Part shown: piece by piece, positions 44,295-54,660 of the stretch
Layout: each line of letters opens with the position of its first letter
How positions within the stretch are numbered: position 1 is the stretch's first letter
DNA from: Stomoxys calcitrans
Lineage: Eukaryota > Arthropoda > Insecta > Diptera > Muscidae
Assembly: GCF_963082655.1 (NCBI RefSeq)
Contig: NC_081552.1
Location: 121,682,458-121,746,457, forward strand
Direction of reading: 5' to 3'
Length of the DNA: 64,000 bases
The notes under the pieces: model-generated
What the model saw: only the letters and a program-made list of their open reading frames with translations
The model's database searches: none
Told to the model about the DNA's origin: nothing
Program-made: the position numbers and the translations under genes

Positions 44295-45810
44295 AACAAG
44301 TAAAAGCGTGCTAAATTCGGCCGGGCCGAATCTTATATACCCTCCACCATGGATCGCATTTGTCGGGTTCTTTTCCCGGCATCTCTTCTTAGGCAAAACA
44401 AGTAAAAGCGTGCTAAGTTCGGCCGGGCCGAATCTTATATACCCTCCACCATGGATCGCATTTGTCGAGTTGTTTTCCCGGCATCTCTTCTTAGGCTAAA
44501 AAGGATATAAGAAAAGAGTTGCTCTGCTATTAAAACGATATCAAGATATGGTCCGGTTCGGACCACAATTAAATTATATGTTGGAGACCTGTGTGAAATT
44601 TGAGCCATTGGGGCTCACGAAGTAAAATAGAGAGAACGATTTACATGGGATCTGTATCGGGCTATAGACCGATTCAGAACATAATAAACACGTTTGTTGA
44701 TGGTCATGAGAGGAAATTTCAGGCAAATCGGATAATAATTGCGACCTCTAGGGGTCAAGAAGTCAAGATCCCAGATCGGTTTATATGGCAGCTATATCTG
44801 GTTATGAACCGATTTGAACCTTATTTGACACAGTTGTTCAAAGTAAAAATAAAATACGTCATGCAAAATTTCAGCCAAATCGGATAGGAATTGCGCCCTC
44901 TAGAAGCTCAAGAAGTCAAGTCCCCAGATCTGTTTATATGACAGCTATATCAGGTTATGGACCGATTTCAACCATACTTGGCACAGTTGTTGCATATCAT
45001 GACGAAATACTTCGTGCAAAAACTCATTCAAATCGGATAAGAATTGTGCCCTCTAGAGGCTCAAGAAGACCCAAGATCGGTTTATATGGCAGCTATATCA
45101 GGTTATGAACCGATTTGAACCATACTTGGCACAGTTGTTGGGTATCGAAACAAAACACGTCGTGCAAAATTTAATTTCAATCGGATAAGAATTGCGCACT
45201 CTAGAGGCTCAAGAAGTCAAGACCCAAGATCGGTTTAAATGGCAGCTATATCAGGTTATAAACCGATTTGAACCATACTTGGCACAGTTGTTGGATATCA
45301 TAACAAAATACTACGTGCAAAATTTTATCCCAATCGGATAAGAATTCCGCACTCTAGAGGCTCAAGAAGTCAAGACCCAAGATCGGTTTATATGGCAGCT
45401 ATATCAAAACATGGACCAATATGGCCCATTTACAATACCAACCGACCTACACTAATAAGAAGTATTTGTGCAAAATTTCAAGCGGCTAGCTTTACTCCTT
45501 CGGAAGTTAGTGTGCTTTCGACAGACAGACGGACGGACGGACGGACATGGCTAGATCGACATAAAATGTCGCGACGATCAAGAATATATATACTATATAG
45601 GTTTCAAGCGGCTAGCTTTACTCCTTCGGAAGTTAGTGTGCTTTCGACAGACAGACGGACGGACGGACAGACGGCTAGATGGCTAGATCGACATAAAATG
45701 TCGCGACGATCAAGAATATATATACTATATAGGGTCTCAGACGAATATTTCGAGTAGTTACAATCAGAATGACGAAATTAGTATACCCCCCATCTTATGG
45801 TGGAGGGTAT
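44295..45810 (-). mobile_element. DINE-like element, copy m, with both ends duplicated
   Basis: It starts AACAAGTAAAAGCGTGC at 44295, and the same 101-bp end starts again at 44397. Internal repeats follow. The microsatellite end is also duplicated (TTTCAAGCGGCTAGCTTTAC at 45476 and 45603, each followed by GACG repeats and ATATATATACTATATAG). It closes with ATCTTATGGTGGAGGGTAT. Confidence 0.87.
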
Positions 45811-45991
45811 AAAAAGTAATCACGAAAAAGTTTTGCGAAAAGCGAACATAGTACCAGCCAAAACCAGACGGTCTGCAAACAGCTGTTCGCGTGAGACTAT
45901 CTTCTTAAATCCGCCTTTGTTTGATTTATAGCTGATGGGAAATTAATGGTAGAATCGATATTTGTTATTAGTAAAAATCGAATGTTGCCAT

Positions 45992-45999
45992 TATCGATA
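45992..45999. promoter_or_regulatory. DRE-type promoter motif TATCGATA
   Basis: The palindrome TATCGATA is the core of the DNA-replication-related element bound by DREF in flies and common in housekeeping promoters. It lies about 405 bp upstream of the start codon of the N4BP2-like gene. A partial ATCGATAT occurs about 40 bp further upstream. Functional use is inferred. Confidence 0.45.
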
Positions 46000-46403
46000 G
46001 TTTGTCAGCTCTACGTTCTGGTGGGATTTGGATACAACTCTGGAGTTGAACAATTCCATCAGCTGGGCAAGTGAGCCAACCTTCTTAATTCAACCATGGA
46101 GCTAACCTTCTTTAGTGAACCCTTGCCACCCGTCGCGTGGCAACATATCTGCGTTTATGTGGCCACACCGTCATACTTCTTCCATAACAATAATAACACT
46201 GCTATTGTTTTAACTAATTTCCGTCTTATAATTTTGGATTTCCCTGCCGTGGCTTTATTTTAATTCCCAATTTAGAATAATGTTGTTGAAATTTTCCGCA
46301 GAGAACAAAGTAAACTACCCAAAATAATTTCAATCAGTTTCCTAATAGAATAGCAAACTACGACGTAACAAATTATTTATCAGAAATAAATCAAGAGGAA
46401 ATA

Positions 46404-47227
46404 ATGTACGCTAATTACGCAGAAACACCTGAGCAGGAACAAGTACTGCAAAAACTCGAAGAAATGTTTTACACAACACCGCAATGGCAATTACATCAAT
46501 TGTGCGTAGAAAACAATTGGAACCGTGAGTATTGATATGTAGAGTATCGAAAGTTAATACCTGATTTGTTTTTATTCCTTTTTGCTTAGTGGAGTTGTGT
46601 GTCAGCCAGTGGATGAATTTTGTAAACAACGCCAATTTGAGGGAAAAAAATAAAACGGAGGCTGATCCTAATCCAGCCACAAACCATCCTAATAAAGAAA
46701 CTTTACAAATTTGTGAACGGTACCAACGTATAGGAGAAAATATTAAAAAGGGATATAAAGTTTTGATTCTTATGCGGGGTCCTCCTGGCGTAGGAAAGAC
46801 TTATACCGCTCATGAAATTGTCAAAACATTTGTTGACTTACAGTCGCCTTTTGATCACATCGAAGATTTTATCTTCAGCGCCGACGATTATTTTTACAAT
46901 TCTAAGGGCGTTTACAGATATAATGTAAAATATCTTTCCGAGGCGCATGAATTTAATCAGAACAGAGTACGAGAGAAGGCTATGAGTGGTTTTAGTCCAA
47001 TTATTGTGGACAACACAAATTTGAAGTTGTGGGAGATGATGCCATACGTAAAGTATGCTGTGCAAAATGGTTACACGATTGAAATTGTGGAACCAAAGCC
47101 TTCGTGGAGCAAGTGTGCAGGCAAATTAGCACAACGTAATATCCATGGTGTAGCAGCTGAGAAAATCCGTACTATGATGGATAAGTATGAGAAAGGAGAT
47201 GTACCAGACTTGATGAAGGTAAATTAA
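46404..47227 (+). CDS. N4BP2-like P-loop protein, two exons (46404-46524 and 46590-47227)
   Basis: This is the only clear host gene. Exon 1 encodes 40 residues plus one base (MYANYAETPEQEQVLQKLEE...). The intron is 46525-46589 (GTGAGT...CTTAG). Exon 2 restores the frame with a Leu codon. The 252-aa product has a short helical N-terminus (about 8-55, possibly CUE-like). A kinase-type P-loop domain follows: Walker A GPPGVGKT (104-111), FSADDYF (136-142) and VDNTN (180-184), the pattern of NEDD4-binding-protein-2-like proteins of the polynucleotide-kinase fold. It probably binds ATP/GTP; the substrate is unknown. The length is near that of vertebrate N4BP2L1. The final codons overlap a good splice donor (AAG|GTAAAT at 47218/47219), so translation may instead continue into a further exon. 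The start Met is the first in frame; no signal peptide is seen. Confidence 0.85.
46525..46589 (+). other. 65-bp intron of the N4BP2-like gene
   Basis: Donor C|GTGAGTATT and acceptor TTTTTGCTTAG|TG. The length and the pyrimidine-rich tract are typical of fly short introns. Phase 1, splitting a Leu codon. Confidence 0.87.
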
Positions 47228-47549
47228 AAAACACATTTTCAATATGGAGAATGTAGTAAGAGCAAAAGTTTTTTTTATATTGCTTACTCGTCTGTTGAAT
47301 TCTCCAAGTGTACTACTTTTCGAATTCTGTATAAAAAATTGTTGGGTATTATAAGAAATATTTAGAATATTTTAGGCATAAAAAACATGTGGAACTGTTG
47401 TCTTGGAGTATCTAAAAGTTTTAAAATACCCCAAAGCGATTCTAATTATTTTGTTATCAATTTTATTTCACAAATTTTCGTTTATTTTTCTTTGGAGACG
47501 ATCCTAATGAACGAAGATTTTTGCAATAGAAAAGTAAAGCCAGAAATCA

Positions 47550-47641
47550 ATCCCATGGCAGCCGGTTGTACGTACCGGATTGACCCGATGGAATTCTTCA
47601 TCGGGCTGCCGCCTCAGTGTAAAACACACTGCGACAACAAC
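47550..47641 (+). mobile_element. 92-bp mobile block with a 14-bp target duplication
   Basis: AAAGCCAGAAATCA occurs at 47536-47549 and 47642-47655, exactly flanking ATCCCATGGCAGCCGG...ACAACAAC. The same block lies at 55682-55781 and 58835-58912 (both minus) beside LINE copies. A CAA-rich tail and a long duplication are signs of LINE-machinery insertion. It is either a 5'-truncated LINE 3' end or a very short SINE. Confidence 0.87.
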
Positions 47642-48034
47642 AAAGCCAGAAATCACAACACACCAACCACTATGGAACGCGTTTGGTCTTTCGTTAAAAT
47701 ACTTCTTCAACCATATTAGGTTTGTAGGTTCCAAGGGCCATTGGTAGGTTGTACTTATATTAAATATTTCGTGAAAACGGGTCTACGATGTAAGCATGAT
47801 TGACACTTACCAAATTTGACACACTAGTTGTTCTCTTCCATCGCACTATTATGGTTTTCCGTTTAAGGTTAGCTTAATGCTATGATTGGCGGACGGGGAA
47901 ATCAATTTTGTAGGGCGCACCACTGATTCCGATGTAACTTGGTATGTATATGTGGGTTGACAAAAGGGACACGAATCACAAGTGAAGTGCTGCAACTTAA
48001 GCAATATTAATATAAAACGAAATGTATTAACGAG

Positions 48035-50190
48035 TAGATGATTTGTAATAAAGTGTTGGATCACCAAAGCTTCTCTGATCACCGTAGTACTAGTTTTAGC
48101 CTTGGAGAAAATATTGCAGAAGTTTTCCCTCGGCTAAACAGAAGAAAGGCAGATTGGGATAAATTTCGGCACAAATTCTGCACGTCTATCCCTTCTAGAC
48201 CAGAAAAGGAATTGGAAAATACGGATGATATAGACATAGCCAATCATCAAGGCCCTGAATGAATCGCTTGTGTCAGCATGCCCTTGTACCAAGCCAAGGG
48301 GCAAACAGCGACCGCCATGGTGGACCCCAGAGCTAGTTGGTCTAAGGAAGGACTTGCTTCAACAGAGCAAACGCCACAAGAGCACCACACGATTGGGACA
48401 TCTATAAGGCTGAGCTAAGAAAATATAATGGCGAACTGAGAAAGACTCAACAAATCCTGGTAGAATTCCGCAGCTCCGGATAAATCTGATGCTTCTAGGC
48501 TAAGTAAGATTCTGTCCTCGAGACGTATTACGGTGGGGTATGTATATTCAGAAGTCAGAGAATGTATGGACAATGTCTAGTGAGGAAACACTAGAACTAC
48601 TCGTGGCGCCAGAAGAGGTTGTCACTGGTATGCATTCGTAAGAGGTTATTAGAGAAATTGTGTCTGAGCCGAAAATTCTTCAAGTCGCCAGGCCCTGATG
48701 ATGTATCAACAGTTGAATTACAAGCTGTGTCTGACGGACTGGTTCCTTGACTTAGGGAAATATACTCTGCTTGTATCAGAATGTCATATATACCTGTGGG
48801 ATGGAGGGACACGAAGGTCATTTTCATTCCGAAAGCAGGAAAATCCTACCATACGAAGGCGAAAGATGTTCGATTTATTAGTCTGTCATCCTTTATATTG
48901 AAGACTCTTGAGAGGTTGAAAGAAACATACCTTAGGGCAAAGATCCCTGGATATCGCCTGCCGCGGCAGCAGCATGCATATAATAAAGGAAAATCCACTG
49001 ATCCACGACCTAGTCGGCTATATAGAGGGTTCTCTCGCCGTCAAGGAATATGCAGTAGCATTTCTGACATTGAAGGTGCTTTCAATAATGTAAAACCGAC
49101 GTCAATCATGAAGGAGTTGGAGTTTCTAGGCATCAACTCTACCGTATGAAAGTTTATTAATAACTTACTAAAAAATGCAGGCTTGGGATCTGTGGATCTA
49201 AAAAGATGGGTCAGCAGAGGACCACCTCAAGGAAGTGTACTGTTTCCTCTACTTTGCAATATATCCATTAACAATATATTATTGTCTCGGGTAGAAAAAG
49301 GCGCAAAACTGGTCGCGTATGCTGATGACGTGGCCATTGCGGTTAGGGGAAAGTTTGCCAGCACTCTAAGAGATTTACTTCAGGAAGCTCTTCGTGCAAC
49401 AGCAAAGTGGGCTACCGAAAGTGGTCTAGGAATAAATCCGTGCAAGACAGAAGTAGTTCTTTTCAGAAGGAGATACAAGTTACCTACAGTGGAACCTGCC
49501 GCCTTGGGTGGAGAGAATGTTCCATTTACAGAAAGCGCCAAATACCTGGGCGTTTTGCTGCACAGGAAATTGAATTTCAAATCTAACATTTTGGAAAGGG
49601 CAAGAAAGGCCAATCTTGCCCTATACACCTGCAAGAGAGCCATTGGCAAAAGTTGGGGGTTTAGACCTCGTGTCATGCATTGGGTGTGTTATATGACGCT
49701 ATATGGTGTTATGGTTTGGTTCACGGCGCTTCAAAAGTCCACCTACTGCTCAATACTTAAGTGGATCCAAAGGATGACTTGTTTGTGCATCACAGCCGCA
49801 CTGAGGACGACACCATCTGATGCACTGAATTTAATGGTACATCTTATGCCTCTGGGCAAATTGCAGCGACCACTGCCTTGAGGTTAAGGGAGCTTTCTCA
49901 TTTGTCATGTGGCGGCTACGGACACTGTGTTATAGTTGATACAATATCTGATGTTCCAGGCAGTGTGGATTACATCATACCTTAGCCGCTTTTTGATCAA
50001 AGGTATTGTACCACTATTCCTGATAGACTTCTATACGGATGGTTCCAAACTAAACGACTAGGTGGGCTTTGGGGTGTACTCTAAAGATCCTGTGTGTGTG
50101 TCCCGCACTAGCAGTCAAAAGGAGTTCCACTTTAGGTTCTCATTTTTTGATAACCTGTCTGATTTAGCGGATGTGAATGTTCGCAAGTAT
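48035..50190 (+). pseudogene. Decayed LINE ORF2 with endonuclease end, RT and RNase H
   Basis: The left part has an endonuclease ending (VLDHQSFSDHRS). RT pieces follow: MSYIPVGWRDTKVIFIPKAG (48781 onward), RLPRQQHAYNKGKS, ISDIEGAFNNV (motif A), then frame 49183-49881 with RGPPQGSVLFPLL, catalytic AYADDVAIAV, LGINPCKTEVVLF and KYLGVLLHRKLNFKS. Near 50025-50090 an RNase H start is visible (DFYTDGSKL, then GFGVYSKD), broken by a stop. RNase H places it with I/LOA/R1-type LINEs rather than the Jockey/CR1 copies. Stops at 49149 and 49881 and several frame changes inactivate it. Confidence 0.82.
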
Positions 50191-50214
50191 TGGGCTTTTT
50201 AAAGCGATCTGGAG

Positions 50215-50400
50215 TTGATATGGTTAGATCCAATTTTATCTGGCATCAGATATAATTGGATCCGAAAAACGGGTATATATAAATGGTTATAATTGTATCA
50301 AATTAAATACAATCTGATACAATTAGAAACAATTGTATCTTGAATTTGTCGGAGATATAAACAGATCCAAATGTATATAATAATATCAAATTGGATCTTA
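50215..50400. repeat. AT-rich palindromic short repeats (left block)
   Basis: Variants of AGATATAATTGGATC and GATACAATT/AATTGTATC recur in both orientations (CAATCTGATACAATTAG, AACAATTGTATCTTG, AAATTGGATC). They resemble the block at 51835-52125. Confidence 0.55.
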
Positions 50401-50599
50401 AATTAAAAAAAAATTGCTGTTACTTGTTTTTTTATACATCTAGATGTTGTTTTCAATTAAACTCTTATTTTTTACCATTTTTCTATATAAGTGTTACCTA
50501 CACTTTTTCTGTTTTCAAAACAAACAGCATCGTCTTTTGTAAAGTAGTTATGGATTTGAGTTTCCTCTTAATCTTTTTACAATATTTGGGTTGCACCCA

Positions 50600-51470
50600 A
50601 CATATCGTTCATGTGTAGAGTGTTGAGCCTATAAAAGGAGGATTTTTTACCCGATTTCGATGAAATTTTGAACAGTGGTAGACCCCCACACCTTTTGGTT
50701 GAATGTGGTCTAGATCGGACCATATTTGGATATAGCTGCTGTATAGGCCAATCTCCCGAAATAGGTTATTTTGCCTATAAAAGGGGGCCCCCCAAACACT
50801 TAGTCCCATATTTGGATATCAGATTTGTATTCTACATATACCTACAAATACCTTTTATTTAAGCCTCATTTTCCCATGGTCACTAAATAAGCCATGTTTG
50901 GGGGGTGTTTTGGCAAAGGGGTGGACCCCAGAAACGTGGTCCCACATTTGGATATCAGATTCGTATTCTACTCGCAAATACCTTTCATTTGAGTCCCATA
51001 TTGCCATGGTCGGTAAATATGTCTAATTTAGGGGTGTTTTGGTGGTAGGGGTGGATAACAGATACGTTTTCTAATCTTAAATACCTTTCATTTGAGTCCC
51101 ATATTGTCGTGATTGGTCTAAATATATGTTTGGTAGGTTTTAGGGTAGGGCAGCCCCCCTAGGTACCCCATCCAAAATTTGGATACCAAATTTTTATTTT
51201 TAGGGTACTATATGAGAGCACACAAAATTTTGCTTCAATCGCACCACCCATCTCCGAGATTTGGCGTTTCTGAAAATTAGGGTAAGGGGGAGGGTCCGCC
51301 CCCCTTCAGGTATCAAAAAATGAGGTACCCTATTTTTACCACAGGGTCAATATGCACCATCAAGAAAATCGGTTCAGCCGTTTCTGAGCCTATAAGGATC
51401 ACACAAACATACAAACAAACAAACCTGCAAACAAACACAAATTGATTTTTATATATAAGATTACATTTAG
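50600..51470 (+). repeat. Dispersed repeat ending in a CAAA-rich tail
   Basis: About 100-bp diverged internal repeats: GTCCCATATTTGGATATCAG, TTGAGTCCCATATTGCCATG and GGGGTGTTTTGG appear two to four times between 50780 and 51130. The right end has AAAATCGGTTCAGCCGTTTC and ACAAACATACAAACAAACAA, then TGATTTTTATATATAAG, a common terminus of dipteran interspersed repeats. It is non-coding; the superfamily is not assigned. Confidence 0.6.
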
Positions 51471-51834
51471 AAAATAAAACTACCATATATCACATATTAC
51501 CAATTGCTAACACCAAAAATCACATATTGATCAAATTTAAAAAAAAGGAAAAAATATCTCACTTTTGAGAGTTGGAAACTTTGGTAGAAAAATGCCTAAT
51601 ACTTTAAGATTACTAATGTAAATATATTATTTGTAACTAATGTAAATATATCCTTTGGCTTTCCTTTTCCATTTGCATCTTCGATCATTCAGCTCGTCTC
51701 GAAAGAGAAACAAACAAAATTTGTAAAATTTTATGATCTCGCCCTAACAGACAAGAAAACTTGAAAAAATATTTGTTATAAAATTTAAAATAAAATTTAA
51801 GCATTTCTACTTTAAAACATTGGAGAAACTAAAT

Positions 51835-52125
51835 CCAGTTATTTGTAGCGCAAGATATACACATATATATAGCCCAAGATATAATTATATATAAGGTCAG
51901 ATATAGTTATGTTCTAGGCCAGATATAGTTACATATAACATATCTCTTTGGATATAATTATATCTGGCCCCATATCCATTTATATCTACTGCCAGATATA
52001 GTGATATTGTATATAGCATTAGATATTATTATATATAATTGGATATGGCAGATTCATTTCGATCTAATTAGATACAGATATATCTTATACGAGATATATT
52101 TGGATCTGACGATATAAATTTTTAT
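51835..52125. repeat. AT-rich palindromic short repeats (right block)
   Basis: At least ten variants of CCAGATATAGTTATATAT in both orientations (ATATAATTATATCTGG, AGATATAGTGATATTG, AGATATATTTGGATCTG). Many pairs can form hairpins. No coding potential. Confidence 0.65.
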
Positions 52126-52139
52126 ATTCGGCTGAAATT

Positions 52140-52722
52140 TGGCACGTAGTATTTTGGTGTCACTTCCAACAACTGTGCTATGTATGGTTTAAATCGTTTT
52201 ATAACCTGATGTAGCTGCCATATAAACCGATTTCCCGATTATACTCCTTGAGCTTCTAGAGGGCGCAATTTTTATCCGATTTGACTGAAATTTGCAGATA
52301 TAGTTGAAGAATGACTTCTAACAACTGTGCAAAGTATGGTCTAAATCAGTCTATACCTGATATAGCTGCCGTACAAACCGATTTCCCGATTAGACTTCTT
52401 TAACTTCTAGAGGGCGCAATTCTTATCCAATTTGGCTGAAATTTTGCACGTGGTCTTTTGTTATGACTTTCAACAAATGTGTCAATTTGGTTGACATTTT
52501 GCATAGGTCGTTTTGGTATGACTTCCAACAAGTATGGTATTAATCGGTTGATAACCTGTTATTGCCTGAATTTGCTTGAAATTTTGGAGGTGGTATTTTT
52601 CTAGGACTTCTAACAGGCAAGACAAATACGGTCCATGTCGGTCAATAACTTGTTGTTGCTCATATATATATTGAAAAAGCAAATGCGATCCATGCCGAAA
52701 TTAGCACGTTTTTACTTGTTTT
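52140..52722 (+). mobile_element. Old DINE-like element, left end lost
   Basis: Diverged internal repeats (ACTTCCAACAACTGTGCTAT, CTGATGTAGCTGCCATATAA, TTCTAGAGGGCGCAATT) end in AAATGCGATCCATGCCGAA and ATTAGCACGTTTTTACTTG. The palindrome has been deleted between CCATG and CCGAA. Confidence 0.7.
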
Positions 52723-52814
52723 TGTCCGGGGTTTTTTTGTTTTATGCTGTTGTTTTTAATTAAATTCCTATTTTTTACCTTTTTTTCCTATAAGGGATTC
52801 CTTTACTTTTTGTC

Positions 52815-52893
52815 ACCATTGAGGTTTGAACATGGGTACTTTCGTTTGCTAGTCATGGGTACTGCGCTACCAACTCAGCCAACCACTTGCTTA
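52815..52893 (-). ncRNA. tRNA-like SINE head or tRNA pseudogene
   Basis: The minus strand has a good Pol III A box (TGGCTGAGTTGGTAGCGC) and, about 45 nt later, a B-box-like GTTCAAACCTC. The arms do not fold into a full cloverleaf by eye, so a functional tRNA is unlikely. It sits next to a GTTGTTGTTGT tract on the plus strand (a CAA-rich tail on the minus strand would be upstream), so its orientation as a SINE is not settled. Confidence 0.5.
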
Positions 52894-53073
52894 TAATGTT
52901 GTTGTTGTACCCACATTTTCATGTGAAGCTGCCGATCCTCGTCAAGCTCCTGTAGGCAGCGTTACCGTTGGAAATTTTAAAATAGTGGTACAAAAACTGT
53001 CATTTGTAAAAAAAAGTGGCATTTTTATGAAAAGTGGCACAAAAAGTGCCACATTTTTTTCATTTGTATAAAA

Positions 53074-54416
53074 AACAAGTAAAAAGGCGTTAAGTTCGGC
53101 CGGGCCGAACTTTAGATACCCACCACCTCGGGTATATATGTAAACCACCTTTCATCAAAATCCGGTGAAAACTGCATACATTATGTCCCATAGCAGTTAT
53201 ATCGAAATATGTTCCAATTTGGACAAAATACTTATAAGTACAGTAGCTATATCTAAAAATAAACCAATCTAAACCATGTACGACATGGATGTCGAAAAGC
53301 CTACCATAAGTCACTGTGTCAAATTTCAATTAAATCGGATTATAAATGCGCCATTTATGGGGCCAAGACTTTGAATGGAGATATCGGTCTACATGGCAGC
53401 TATATCCAAATCTGGACCGATTTGGGCCTAGGTGCAGAAAAATATCGAGGAGCCTAACACAAACCACTGTCCCAAATTTCAGCAAAATCGGATAATAAAT
53501 GTAGCATTTATGGGACTAAAACCCTAAATCGGAGGATCCGTCTATATGGCAGCTATATCCAAATCTGGGCCGATCTGGTCCGAAGGGCCTAACACAAATC
53601 ACTGTCCCAAATTTCAGCAATATCGAATAATAAATGTGGCTTTTATGGGCCTAAGATCCGAAATCCGAAGATCGGTCTATATGGCAGCTATATCCAAATC
53701 TGGACCCATCTGGGCTAAATTGACGGAGAATGTCGTGGGGCCTAAGACAACTCACTGTCCCGAATTTCAGCAAAATCGGATAATAAATGTAGCTTTTATG
53801 GGCCTAAGACCCTAAATTGGAGGATCGGTCTATATGGCAGATATATCCAAATCTGAACCGATCTGACCCAAATTGACGAAGAATGTCGAAGGGCCTAACA
53901 CAACTCACTGTCACAAATTTCAGTAAATTTGGATAATAAATGTGGCTTTTATGGGCCTAAGACCCTAAATCCGAAGATCGGTCCATGTGGCAGCTATATC
54001 CAAATCTGAACCGATCTGGGCAAAATTGACGAAGGATGTCGAAGGGCCTAACACAACTCACTGTCCCAAATTCCAGCAAAATCGGATACTAAATGTGGCT
54101 TTTATTGGCCTAAGACCCTAAATCGGCGGATCGGTCTATATGGGGGCTATATCAAAATATAGTCCGATATAGCCCATCTTCGAACTTAACCTGTTTATGG
54201 ACAAAAAAGACTCTGTGCAAAGTTTCAGCTCAATATCTCTATTTTTGAAGACTGTAGCGTGATTTCAACAGACAGACGGACGGACATGTCTAGATCGTCT
54301 TAGATTTTTACGCTGATCAAGAATATATATACTTTATAGGGTCGGAAATGGATATTTCGATGTATTGCAAACGGAATGACAAAATGAATATACTCCCATC
54401 CTTCGGTGGTGGGTAT
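53074..54416 (-). mobile_element. DINE-like element, second subfamily
   Basis: It starts AACAAGTAAAAAGGCGTTAA with TTCGGCCGGGCCGAA, then ATACCCACCACC. It ends with GACAGACGGACGGACATG, ATATATACTTTATAGGG and CCTTCGGTGGTGGGTAT. The internal repeats (about 150 bp, five or six copies, e.g. TATATGGCAGCTATATCCAA, CACTGTCCCAAATTTCAGCA, TTTATGGGCCTAAGA) differ from those of the main family. The subterminal inverted repeat also differs (CCCACCACC/GGTGGTGGG) but matches at both ends. Confidence 0.85.
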
Positions 54417-54609
54417 AAAAAACAAGCAAAAAGGCTAGGAGTAACAAAAAATAAAAGCATACAAAAAACCTTCAGCTTTTTACATAAAAAACATAAAAAA
54501 ACTTGTTGTCCAAAATTTGGCACAATACTTTTCATAAAAAATAAAAGGTGTATAACAAAAACAAACAATTCAGTTTTTTTTTCACACATAACATAAAAAG
54601 GTGTATAAA

Positions 54610-54660
54610 AGATAAGTTCGGTCAATCCGAATCTTAGATTCCCACCACCGTAAATCAATC
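54610..54660 (-). repeat. Terminal scrap of a second-subfamily DINE
   Basis: AAGTTCGGTCAATCCGAATC and AGATTCCCACCACCGTAAAT match the start of the element at 53074 with substitutions in the palindrome. Confidence 0.6.

Noticed and set aside
47387..47719. 110-aa plus-strand frame after the N4BP2-like gene, considered as a further exon
   Set aside because: Its middle is the inserted 92-bp mobile block with its target duplication, so the frame is recent and accidental.
52815..52893. A functional tRNA gene
   Set aside because: A and B boxes are present, but a complete acceptor stem and cloverleaf cannot be formed by eye.
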